From assembly GCA_903904765.1 (NCBI GenBank), contig CAIVEA010000347.1:1-14103 (forward strand): 14,103 bases of DNA. The letters run 5' to 3'. The DNA comes from an uncultured Chloroflexota bacterium. GTDB lineage: Bacteria; Chloroflexota; Anaerolineae; Aggregatilineales; Phototrophicaceae. Within the stretch, counting starts at the first letter, position 1. The number at the start of each line of letters is the position of its first letter. Positions 6,266 through 14,103 of this stretch are shown piece by piece. The notes under the pieces are model-generated. The model did no database searches. It was not told the origin of the DNA and saw nothing but the letters and a program-made list of their open reading frames with translations. The position numbers and the translations under genes are program-made.

Positions 6266-7257
6266 CGTTCTTTGATGTCCGATTTGAGGTGCGTCAAATC
6301 TGGTAATTCCAGAAAATCCGTCACCAGACGGTTGAAGCGTTCGTATTCCAGCATGGGGAAATGATGTACCCCGTCCAGCGGAATATCCACCAGTTTATCT
6401 TCTTTGTCGGCTTTGATATAGCGCCACACTTCTTCATCCGGTGCTTCGATCAGGTCATCTTCTAGGCCATGCAGCACCACCATCGGCATCGGCAGTTGCC
6501 AAACCGTATCCAGCAGGCGACCCGGATCGAAATCGGTGGCGCAGCCCTTCAAGGCGCGGGCATCGGTCTTGGGGATGTCCACCGCCAGTTTTTCATAGAT
6601 CGGATCAGACTTTTTGAAGCATTTGAGCAGCAGCGCCTCCGGCGTGGCGTTCGCCAGAATTTCCGCCAGCGGGTTCTCCAGCGGCGCTTTGCGCGGCGTA
6701 GGAGTGCTGGCAGAAGCAGCGGCGCGGGCGGCTTCTTGCTGGACGGTACGCATCCGTTCCATGAGGGCGGCGCGCATGGCTGCCGAACTGGAATTGGCGA
6801 TGGTGGCTTCGGTGCTGGCTTCAGTGCTGGCGCGGTTCTGCGTGAGGGGTACAGCGCGACCGGGGCGCGTCCGCTTCTCCAGATCAGACACATCGAACAG
6901 CGGGGCGCTGATGAGCATGATGCGTGGAGCCATATCCGGGTACAGACGGGCAAATTCCGTCACCACCTGCGCCCCTAGCCCGTGACCAATGAAGGCCGCT
7001 TTGGGGACAGCCAGCTTTTCTAGAAAATCGTGCAGCAAATGCACCTGACTGGAAATCGAGTATTTCTTCTCGTTTTTGCTGGTATCGCCAAAGCCGTGCA
7101 AATCCAGCGCATACACTTTGAACTTGTTCTGCAAGCTCTGCATGGTCGGAACCCAGTAACGCCATGACCCGACCCAGCTATGCAGCAGAATTACCGGGCG
7201 GCCTCTGCCCAGAAATTCGTAATGGATGAGATCATCCCCGATATGGATGGCGCTCAT
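6244..7257 (-). CDS. Alpha/beta-hydrolase fold protein lacking nucleophile Ser
   Basis: This 337-residue protein has a clear alpha/beta-hydrolase fold: VILLHSWVGSWRYW (22-35), YALDLHGFGDTSK (49-61), the strand-elbow AAFIGHGLGAQ (87-97), VVLHGLEDDL (260-269, acid Asp267/268) and GVHHFPMLE (296-304, catalytic-position His298/299). In the nucleophile elbow the expected G-x-S-x-G reads G-H-G-L-G (91-95), so residue 93 is Gly (codon GGG), neither Ser, Cys nor Asp. The codon differs from common serine codons at more than one base, so a sequencing slip is unlikely. The cap region carries a Ser/Ala/Thr-rich stretch (about 143-188). The C-terminus is basic (KERWKRRSR). It probably cannot act by the usual mechanism; a binding or receptor role is inference. 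It lies 20 bp after the response regulator and overlaps the thiamine pyrophosphokinase start by 22 nt. Confidence 0.85.
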   Translation of the reverse strand: MSAIHIGDDLIHYEFLGRGRPVILLHSWVGSWRYWVPTMQSLQNKFKVYALDLHGFGDTSKNEKKYSISSQVHLLHDFLEKLAVPKAAFIGHGLGAQVVTEFARLYPDMAPRIMLISAPLFDVSDLEKRTRPGRAVPLTQNRASTEASTEATIANSSSAAMRAALMERMRTVQQEAARAAASASTPTPRKAPLENPLAEILANATPEALLLKCFKKSDPIYEKLAVDIPKTDARALKGCATDFDPGRLLDTVWQLPMPMVVLHGLEDDLIEAPDEEVWRYIKADKEDKLVDIPLDGVHHFPMLEYERFNRLVTDFLELPDLTHLKSDIKERWKRRSR

Positions 7258-7277
7258 AAGCCGTCCCGTCTACGTAA

Positions 7278-7655
7278 TTAGGCTAAACCGTGCTGCTTCA
7301 AAATGTTGTTGATTTGCTGCGTCAGATCGTCTGGCGAGAACGGTTTCAGGATATAGGCCGTCGCGCCCGCCTCAATGCCCGTTTGCACTTCCTCGTCCTG
7401 CCCTTTGGCGGAGAGGAACACCACCGGAACAGGTTTGAGTGCCTCCACCCGCTTCATCTCGCGGCAGGCCTCGTAACCGGTCATCTTGGGCATCCGTATA
7501 TCCATCATGATGAGTTCAGGGGGGGAGGCAATCGCCATTTCCAGCGCCTCGGCTCCGTTGGCCGCCAGCCTGACCTGATGCCCCGCGAACATCAACGTGA
7601 AATTGATGAGTTCCCGGATGTCGCGCTCATCTTCCGCAACCAGTATATGCGCCAT
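7278..7655 (-). CDS. Single-domain response regulator (CheY-like receiver)
   Basis: This 125-residue stand-alone receiver is a phospho-acceptor with no output domain. All active-site residues are present: acidic pair Glu8/Asp9, phosphorylation site Asp52 in MMDIRMPKMTG, Ser82 in VVFLSAKG, Tyr101 and Lys104 in YILKPF. The last helix (109-120) completes the fold, leaving no room for a DNA-binding domain. It must act by protein contact or as a phosphorelay step, as Spo0F- or DivK-type receivers do. The Shine-Dalgarno AAGGA is five bases before the ATG. It sits 41 bp downstream of the giant kinase gene, its most likely phosphodonor, and 20 bp before the hydrolase-fold gene. Cognate pairing with the kinase is inference from adjacency. 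Confidence 0.93.
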   Translation of the reverse strand: MAHILVAEDERDIRELINFTLMFAGHQVRLAANGAEALEMAIASPPELIMMDIRMPKMTGYEACREMKRVEALKPVPVVFLSAKGQDEEVQTGIEAGATAYILKPFSPDDLTQQINNILKQHGLA

Positions 7656-7696
7656 GCCCTTCCTTATCCCTTCCCTAAATCGTTTTCCACAACAGC

Positions 7697-10600
7697 CTAC
7701 CCGCGAGGCTGATGCAGCGGCAGCGCGATGAAGAACGTTGTGCCTTTGCCTATTTCGGATTCAAACCAGATGTCGCCATGATGCATCTGCACCAGTTCGC
7801 GCACGATGGACAGTCCGAGGCCGGTTCCGGGTACATCCATCACCAGCGCATGGGTTTCCACGCGCTCGAAACGCCCCCAGATGCGCGATTTGAACTCCTC
7901 TGGAATGCCAATACCTGTGTCACTGACCGAGATTAACACGCGCTCGTCATCCGGCACGAAGGCCGCCTTGACCGTGATCGTCCCGTCAGCATAGGTGTAG
8001 TTGAAGGCGTTGTCTATCACGTTGGTGACGATCTGCGTCAGCTTATGCACATCGGCATCAATCTTGGGCAGATCGGGCGCAATGTCCAGTTCGGTGTGCA
8101 TCTTCTTGACTTCGTGTTCGCTGCGCCGTGCCACCGTGTTCAAGACCGTCGGCAACATCTCCTTCAAATCCACCACCGAGATCGTCATCTGTTCGCCCGC
8201 GTCCAGCTTGGAGATGTTCAGCAGGTCGTCCACAAGGCGGCTGAGGCGATCTGCGTTGCTCTTGATCTTGGTCAAGAAGCCGCGCTGCTGGTCGCTGACG
8301 TTGCCGGCCACGCCCATCAGCAGCAGATCGGCATAGCCTTTAATGCTGGTCATGGGGGTGCGGAGTTCGTGCGACACGTTGGACACAAATTCGCTCTTGA
8401 TGCGATCCACTTCCACTTCTTTGGTGATGTCGCGGAACACCGACACCGTGCCGAGGAAGCGGTCATTGTTGTATACCGGCGATAGGTGAACCTGCACGAC
8501 TTTCGTGCCGAGGTCGAGCCGTTCTTCGAGGAACTCGCCGGGGCGGTGGCTTTCGGGGTTGTGAGTCCAGTTATCAATGGCCTCGCCCCACTTGGTCGCA
8601 GAGCCGCCGAACAGCCCGGTCAGGCGGAACATGGCCTGCCCGATGACCTGATCGCGCGAAAGCCCTAACACGCGCTCCGCCGCGCCGTTGAATAGCACAA
8701 TCGCGCCTTCGGCATCCGCCAGCATCACACCGTCCGCAATACCTTCTACGATGGCGGAATTCTTCTCGGACTCTTCCTGCTCCAGCCGCACCAGCATACC
8801 GAGGCGTTCGGCCTGATCGCGGATGAGGTGATACAGGTCGGCGTTGTTGATGGCGGCGGCCACCTGATTGGCGGCGGCGGTTGCCAGCTTCAACTGCGAG
8901 TCGCTGAAGGCGCTCACTTCTTCGCTCAAGAGTACCAGCACGCCTTGCGGGTCATCGTTGCTTTCCAGAAGCACCGCCAGCGCACTGCGCCAGTTCTTCG
9001 CACCGGGCTGGTTGGGATTCCAGTAGGCGGTTTCGCGCAGGTCTTCCGCCACCAGCACGCGCTCGTTTTGCAGCAGCCACGTTGCCACCATTTCGGCGGG
9101 GTGGCTGTCGTCGCCGTTGGTGACGACGACGGGTTGCAGCGCGGCGCGGGTGAGCAGCTTATCCGAAAGCGGGTCAATCAGCATAATCACGCCGTCTTTG
9201 GCCTGCACCGCGCCCGCCACCATTTCGAGAGCGCGCCGCAACACGCGATCCATATCCAGCGTTCGCGCCAGTTCGGAGGTGATGCGGTAGAGCGTATCCA
9301 GACGATCACGCTCCTGCTGAAGTTCGATGGTGCGCTCCTGCACGCGCTGGTTCAGTTCTTCGGCGAAGGTGCTGACTTGCTTGTACAGGCGGGCGTTCTG
9401 GATGGCCGCGCCCAGTTGCGTCCCTACCGTCATCAGCAAGCGTTCGTCGTTGATGCCGAAGGCGCGGGTGTTTTGCGAGTCGCGCAGCGCCAGCACACCG
9501 AGTACCTGATCGCCGGAGGCTACCGGCACGCCCAAGTAACAGCGCACATCACCTTCGCCGTTGCGAATGCTCAGGTTGCGGCGCATGTCGTCCGAACTCC
9601 AGTTGCCGCCGCCGAGGTTGAGCGAACGGCGGTGCTTGATGATGAACGACACTTCATCGGTATTCAACTTGCGCGGCGGGATCACGATGTCCACGTTCTT
9701 GCGGACGGCCATCGGGAAAGTGATGGTCTGGGTTTCCGGCTCGTACAGCGCCAGATACATCTCGTCGGCATGTGTCACCTGTGGCACCTGTTCGCGCACG
9801 GTGGCGATCATCTTCTCGATGGTGAGCGTGGACGAAATGGACTGCGACAGCGTGTTAAGGATGAAGCCTTCTTCCACCAGCGCAGCCGTTTCGCTGGAGA
9901 GGCGAGCGTTCTGGATGGCGATGGCGGCCTGTGCGCCTAACGCCTGCGCCAACCGGATTTCGCGGCTGCTGAACAGGTAATGCTGGGCGGTCAACTGCGC
10001 CCGCACCACGCCAATCGCCTGATCGCGCACCACTAGCGGGATAAGTACACCCATCGTGAAGCCACCCGCTTGCAGCTTTTCACGCTCGTCAGCATCCACC
10101 GTCTCGTCCTCCACGCGCATAACCACGATTTCGCGGTCTTCCAGCGCACGGCGCAGGACGGGGTGCTGACGCAGGTTGTACTGCGTCCCGATGGGCGTGG
10201 CTTTGCTGTCGTCACCGAAGCGCCCGCGATCTACCACCACTTCCACCGCGTTTTCCACGTTGTCCCACATCATCACCGCACACTGATCCATGTTCAGCGC
10301 ATGCAGAATCAGGTCGGTCACGATGACGTAAGCATCATCGAGGTTCAGCGTGAGCGAGGTGGCCTGCGCCGCTTCCAGCAGTGTTTCCAGTTCGCGGGTG
10401 CGGACGAGCGTCTGTTCCAGCAGGTTCGTGTTCTGTACGGCGATACCCGCCTGATTCGCAATAATCAAACCGAGATCAATCTGTTCCGGTGTGAAGGCGC
10501 GGGCGCGGGCGCGATCCTCTAATTCAAACACGCCGATCACCTGCCCGGCCACCGTCATCGGGATGAGCATATAGGCCAGCAAGCCGCGCTCCTCCAGTTC

Positions 10601-13600
10601 GTGGCGCAGCGGGTCGTCGTCTTTCAGCGCCTTCACATCCTCAACAAATAGCGGTTGCGCGCTGCGGCGGGCGGTCTGATAGATGGCGCTGTTGGCAATC
10701 GGGATGATCTCATCCGGCGGCGTTTCGCCACGCGGGTGCGTGACGATCACCCGCGCCAGTTGAATATCGCGTTCCAGCACCAGCGCCCGCCCGTGATCGG
10801 TTTGGATGGCCTGAGCAATTTCGCGCAGACCGACTTCGAGGATGTTCTCGCTATCCAGCGATTGCGCCAATTGCACCGACACGCGGTTGAGCAGGCTCAG
10901 GCGTTCCGTCTGATACTGCGCTTCGGCGTACAGATTGGCATTTTCGAGGGCAATCGCCACCTGATTGGCGAAGGCGAACGCGGCTTGCTCGGCCTGCGTG
11001 TCGTAGTAGCCCGCTTCATGCTTGGCGAGGGCGATCACGCCCACCACGTTGTCCTGATTGACCAGTGGCACGCCCAGCCAGCTTTTGCAGTTTTCCTCAC
11101 CGGGCAGCGGGTCAATCGCGCGCAAATTGCTGATCGAGTAAGGGGCTTTGCGCTCCGCCAGAATATGCATGCGTTCGTGCGCCTGCATTGAAACTTGCGT
11201 CTCGGCAGTGGGCGGAACCATATCGGTAATTTCGCTGCGCGCACCCACCAGCACCAGCGTATCGCCGCTGCGCCGCCACAAGGTCATCGAGTCGTAGCTG
11301 ATGATGCGCCCGATTTCTTCCAGCACCAGCGTTACCACTTCGTCGCGCTTGAGCGAGGCGGTGATGCGGCTGGAAACTTCGGTCAGCACGGCCAACTGAT
11401 TCGCACGCGCTTCTACGTCGCGTTCCAAACGGGCGCGTTCGGTCACATCTTCCACCAGCAGCACCGCGCCGCGCACCGTGTCGCCACTCAGCAGCGGGTA
11501 GGTGTAGAAGTTGCGGACGATGGTCGAACCATCGGCAGCTTGGGTGGGCTGCCAGATGCGCTCGCCCAGTTTGCCCTGTTCCAGCGCCGCTTTCAGGTCA
11601 TCTTTTAGCAGCGGTTCAAGATCGTGGCTGTAGTCGAACAAATCCTGCCGCAAGGCGCTGCGGATTTCCCAACCGTAATGCACGCGCATGAAATCGTTGA
11701 TCGAAAGGATGCGCCCGTTGCGATCCAACACGATAATGCCTTGCTGGATGGACTGCACGACCGACTCGTTGAAGTTTTGCAGGTTGAGTGCCTGCTTGAA
11801 CAGCCGCGCATTCTGGATGGCGACGGCGGCGAGGTTGGTCAACCGCTTGAGCAGTGGACGGTACTCGTTGAAGCTGGTTGCCTCGGTCAATTCGCTGCCG
11901 AAGTGCATCGCGCCTAACGTGCTGCCGCCCGTCAGCATGGGGATGATGAGGGAAGTGTTCTCGCCCTGTTCGCGCCATGTCCGCAGGTCATCGAAGGCGC
12001 TCTGCACCGTATCCGAGGATAGGAACAGTGCATCCTGCCCGTCCTGAATGGCTTGATACAGCGCCATGCCGTTGAGTGTGGCGCGTTCTTCGCTGCGGGT
12101 GTGCAGCACACCATCGGTGGAGATGCTGACCTGCATCAGATCGTAGCCACTTTCATCAGCGTTTTGCAGCGCCACCGTCATGCGGGTGATGGGGATCAGG
12201 CGCAGCGCCCCTTGAGCGACGGCTTCCACAATCTCCTGTACATCCAGCGTGCTGGAGATGGACTCCATCATCTCGTTCAGGCGGGCTTCCTGATCGGCGC
12301 TCTCCAAACTGCTCAGGTACAGGCGGATATTCTCGACAGTGGTCGCCGCCTGATGTACGAAAATTTCCAGCACTTCCAGTGTGGTACGGTCTGGGCGCTG
12401 TCCATCCTGCGGGCGGTCAAGGCTCATTACGCCTAGCGTCGCTCCGCCGGGGCCGAGCAGCGGCAGTAGCAGCAAATCGCCGTCGCGCCATGCGCGTCCA
12501 TCGCTGGATTCCGCCAGTGGGCGCTGACCGGGGTAGGTTGTCCGCAGCGCCGTCAGGTCGCAAGCTTCCCATTCGCCGCGCCGTTCCATTGGATAGAAGA
12601 ACGACTCACTGATCTGGAATTCGGGCGTGAGCAGTGCATTCAAATCTTCCAGCTTGAGCGTATTGGTTTTGCTGGTCTCGAACACATCCAGCGGCATACC
12701 GGCCTGTGCCACGCGCCGCAGTAACCCTGTCGAAAGGTCGGTCAGCAGCACCACGCCGGCATCGAAGCCCACGCTTTGCTGAATACCTTCGAGGATAGAT
12801 TCGAGCAGCTCGACCTGATCGAGATTGGTCTGAAGCATCTGCCCCAGTTCAAAAATCTGGTTGAGCTGTTCCACGCGGCGGCGCAGGCGGTTGCTGCGTT
12901 CCAGCTGTTCTTGATAGCGTTTGTAGTTGCCGAAGCCGAGTGAGGCTTTTGCGGAAAGCGTCCGCAGGAAACTCGCGCCGCGCTCATTGAAGTGGTTGGG
13001 GCGCTGATGGTACAGATGCAGCACACCCACAACTTCATTTTCGTATAGGAAGGCGTGGGCGATGGCGGAACGCGCTATCGCCGGCATGGGGGCGTGACCG
13101 TTGGAAGCGTAATCGCCCACCAGCACAAAACTGGCGCTCTGGCGGATGGCATCCTGCTCAATCGGCGCTAACCCGTTGAACCCCTGATTGCCGCCCACCC
13201 GCATATCCAGTTCGGGTGCGTCCGGCGCACTCCACAGCGCGGGCGGCTTGAGCAGCACAACAGTGCTGCCGTCGGCATCGGTGGCGCGGGCAGCTTCCTG
13301 CCGGATGACATCCAGCACGCGGTTCAAGTCCAGCGTCTGCGTGAGTTCGCTGCTGATGTGCGAGATCGCGTCCAGTTCCAGCACGCGGCGGCTGAGGTTT
13401 TCACCTGCGGCCTCGTACAGGCGCAACCGTTCAATCGTGGCGGCGATCTGCGCGGCAATTGCCAGTAACAGCTTCTGGTCGGCCTCGTCATACGGTTCGG
13501 CGGCGCGGTTGGCGATACCCAGTTCGCCCAAGCTACGATCACCGACCACCAGCGGCACAAGCACCGCCGAACGCACAGCGAAAGCGTTGACCGTCTCGCG

Positions 13601-14103
13601 GTACAGTGCCAGCACCCGCTTGTCGTCCTCCAAATGGTTGCTGATGAAGGGCTGATGCGATAGCACCACGCTATCTGCGAAGGTTTTGCTATAGATATCG
13701 TAAGTGATAGTGGCGGTCAACGATGCGCCATATACACGGTTGGGATAGGTGACGAGGCTACTGTTTTGCGCGTCGAGCAGGTTCAGGAACACCACTGGAC
13801 TGCGGGTGAGCGCCGAAATTTCCGCCAGCAGAGGGGTGAACGAGTCTTCGGGCGTGAGGATCGCGCCGGCCATTTCTGCGACGGTACGCAGGCGGGTGGC
13901 TTGGTCGGCGCTGGCCTGAATGCCGCGATACAAACGGGCATTTTCGATCATGGCTGCCACCTGTGTGGCGAAGATCAGCAGCAGGCGGGCATCTTTGTCG
14001 TTGAAGTCCTCACCATTTAGCTTATTGGAAGCCTGCACCACGCCCAAGCGTCGCCCACCGACGGACAGCACCACCAGCAGCGTCTTGTTCACGCCCATCT
14101 TGC
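7697..14103 (-). CDS. Giant multi-GAF/PAS sensor histidine kinase, 5' partial
   Basis: The gene runs off the right edge: the frame is open to the last base, and the first visible residues are already the second half of a GAF module. Numbering is from the Met encoded at 14096-14098. Modules in order: GAF1 partial (to 57), GAF2 66-228, GAF3 239-392, GAF4 412-594, GAF5 606-767, PAS1 772-890, GAF6 901-1057, GAF7 1066-1227, GAF8 1237-1400, GAF9 1411-1572, a coiled coil 1573-1600, GAF10 1600-1756, PAS2 1777-1895, HisKA 1900-1965 and HATPase_c about 2005-2125. The phospho-acceptor is His1910 in SHELRTP. ATP-binding boxes are N2026/N2030 (N), DTGIGIP from Asp2060 (G1) and GTGLG 2091-2095 (G2). Most GAFs end in a NARLY-like helix leading to the next. 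No membrane span is visible, so this part is cytosolic. It probably integrates several soluble ligands and phosphorylates the adjacent receiver; no ligand can be assigned. Confidence 0.95.
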   Translation of the reverse strand, partial: KMGVNKTLLVVLSVGGRRLGVVQASNKLNGEDFNDKDARLLLIFATQVAAMIENARLYRGIQASADQATRLRTVAEMAGAILTPEDSFTPLLAEISALTRSPVVFLNLLDAQNSSLVTYPNRVYGASLTATITYDIYSKTFADSVVLSHQPFISNHLEDDKRVLALYRETVNAFAVRSAVLVPLVVGDRSLGELGIANRAAEPYDEADQKLLLAIAAQIAATIERLRLYEAAGENLSRRVLELDAISHISSELTQTLDLNRVLDVIRQEAARATDADGSTVVLLKPPALWSAPDAPELDMRVGGNQGFNGLAPIEQDAIRQSASFVLVGDYASNGHAPMPAIARSAIAHAFLYENEVVGVLHLYHQRPNHFNERGASFLRTLSAKASLGFGNYKRYQEQLERSNRLRRRVEQLNQIFELGQMLQTNLDQVELLESILEGIQQSVGFDAGVVLLTDLSTGLLRRVAQAGMPLDVFETSKTNTLKLEDLNALLTPEFQISESFFYPMERRGEWEACDLTALRTTYPGQRPLAESSDGRAWRDGDLLLLPLLGPGGATLGVMSLDRPQDGQRPDRTTLEVLEIFVHQAATTVENIRLYLSSLESADQEARLNEMMESISSTLDVQEIVEAVAQGALRLIPITRMTVALQNADESGYDLMQVSISTDGVLHTRSEERATLNGMALYQAIQDGQDALFLSSDTVQSAFDDLRTWREQGENTSLIIPMLTGGSTLGAMHFGSELTEATSFNEYRPLLKRLTNLAAVAIQNARLFKQALNLQNFNESVVQSIQQGIIVLDRNGRILSINDFMRVHYGWEIRSALRQDLFDYSHDLEPLLKDDLKAALEQGKLGERIWQPTQAADGSTIVRNFYTYPLLSGDTVRGAVLLVEDVTERARLERDVEARANQLAVLTEVSSRITASLKRDEVVTLVLEEIGRIISYDSMTLWRRSGDTLVLVGARSEITDMVPPTAETQVSMQAHERMHILAERKAPYSISNLRAIDPLPGEENCKSWLGVPLVNQDNVVGVIALAKHEAGYYDTQAEQAAFAFANQVAIALENANLYAEAQYQTERLSLLNRVSVQLAQSLDSENILEVGLREIAQAIQTDHGRALVLERDIQLARVIVTHPRGETPPDEIIPIANSAIYQTARRSAQPLFVEDVKALKDDDPLRHELEERGLLAYMLIPMTVAGQVIGVFELEDRARARAFTPEQIDLGLIIANQAGIAVQNTNLLEQTLVRTRELETLLEAAQATSLTLNLDDAYVIVTDLILHALNMDQCAVMMWDNVENAVEVVVDRGRFGDDSKATPIGTQYNLRQHPVLRRALEDREIVVMRVEDETVDADEREKLQAGGFTMGVLIPLVVRDQAIGVVRAQLTAQHYLFSSREIRLAQALGAQAAIAIQNARLSSETAALVEEGFILNTLSQSISSTLTIEKMIATVREQVPQVTHADEMYLALYEPETQTITFPMAVRKNVDIVIPPRKLNTDEVSFIIKHRRSLNLGGGNWSSDDMRRNLSIRNGEGDVRCYLGVPVASGDQVLGVLALRDSQNTRAFGINDERLLMTVGTQLGAAIQNARLYKQVSTFAEELNQRVQERTIELQQERDRLDTLYRITSELARTLDMDRVLRRALEMVAGAVQAKDGVIMLIDPLSDKLLTRAALQPVVVTNGDDSHPAEMVATWLLQNERVLVAEDLRETAYWNPNQPGAKNWRSALAVLLESNDDPQGVLVLLSEEVSAFSDSQLKLATAAANQVAAAINNADLYHLIRDQAERLGMLVRLEQEESEKNSAIVEGIADGVMLADAEGAIVLFNGAAERVLGLSRDQVIGQAMFRLTGLFGGSATKWGEAIDNWTHNPESHRPGEFLEERLDLGTKVVQVHLSPVYNNDRFLGTVSVFRDITKEVEVDRIKSEFVSNVSHELRTPMTSIKGYADLLLMGVAGNVSDQQRGFLTKIKSNADRLSRLVDDLLNISKLDAGEQMTISVVDLKEMLPTVLNTVARRSEHEVKKMHTELDIAPDLPKIDADVHKLTQIVTNVIDNAFNYTYADGTITVKAAFVPDDERVLISVSDTGIGIPEEFKSRIWGRFERVETHALVMDVPGTGLGLSIVRELVQMHHGDIWFESEIGKGTTFFIALPLHQPRG

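Noticed and set aside
8828..9940. Long plus-strand open frame (370 codons) opposite the kinase
   Set aside because: It is the antisense shadow of a GC-rich gene with clear GAF motifs on the other strand. Its translation is rich in His, Arg and Gln and has no recognisable domain.
9530..11100. Cysteines in GAF6, GAF8 and GAF9 as bilin or haem attachment sites
   Set aside because: They sit in the common (K/R)-x-W/Y-LGVP strand or the first beta strand, without the flanking residues of phytochrome or cyanobacteriochrome chromophore sites.
1..14103. CRISPR array, tRNA, rRNA or integrated phage
   Set aside because: No spaced direct repeats, cloverleaf-like sequence, rRNA motif, integrase or phage structural gene was seen on either strand.

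Overview
The window is GC-rich and every gene I can support reads on the minus strand. The mix suggests a Chloroflexota (Anaerolineae-like) bacterium: a giant multi-GAF hybrid-free histidine kinase, an F420-type luciferase-like oxidoreductase, a secreted protein built of PPC-like beta repeats, and short GGAGAGGGG-type palindromic intergenic repeats. This placement is inference from gene style. There is no rRNA or other marker gene to confirm it.

Read in the direction of transcription (right to left), the first unit is a probable signalling operon. It starts with a very large sensor histidine kinase that runs off the right edge (7697-14103, at least 2133 residues, with one partial and nine complete GAF-like modules, two PAS modules, HisKA and HATPase_c). 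A stand-alone CheY-like receiver follows (7278-7655), then an alpha/beta-hydrolase-fold protein whose nucleophile serine is replaced by glycine (6244-7257), then a thiamine pyrophosphokinase (5600-6265) whose TTG start overlaps the hydrolase end. The gaps are 41 bp, 20 bp and a 22-nt overlap.

Next comes a separate unit behind an AT-rich leader: a secreted protein with a signal peptide and four tandem ~118-residue beta repeats (3989-5479), closed by a clear hairpin terminator (3931-3965). A purine nucleoside/MTA phosphorylase family gene follows with its own strong ribosome binding site (3180-3908).

The last group is a catalytically intact alpha/beta hydrolase (2274-3098), behind a possible sigma-70-like promoter, then a Ca2+/H+ antiporter (1065-2162) translationally coupled through a TAATG overlap to an F420-type LLM oxidoreductase (136-1065). 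Two GC-rich palindromic repeats lie in this group. One is a MITE-like inverted structure at 14-133 next to the oxidoreductase stop; the other contains a perfect 26-bp palindrome between the hydrolase and antiporter genes.

The most interesting part is the signalling operon: an exceptionally long GAF array linked to an output-less receiver and a nucleophile-less alpha/beta-hydrolase protein that could be a ligand receptor rather than an enzyme. No CRISPR array, tRNA, rRNA, transposase or phage gene is visible. The non-coding gaps are all shorter than 150 bp.
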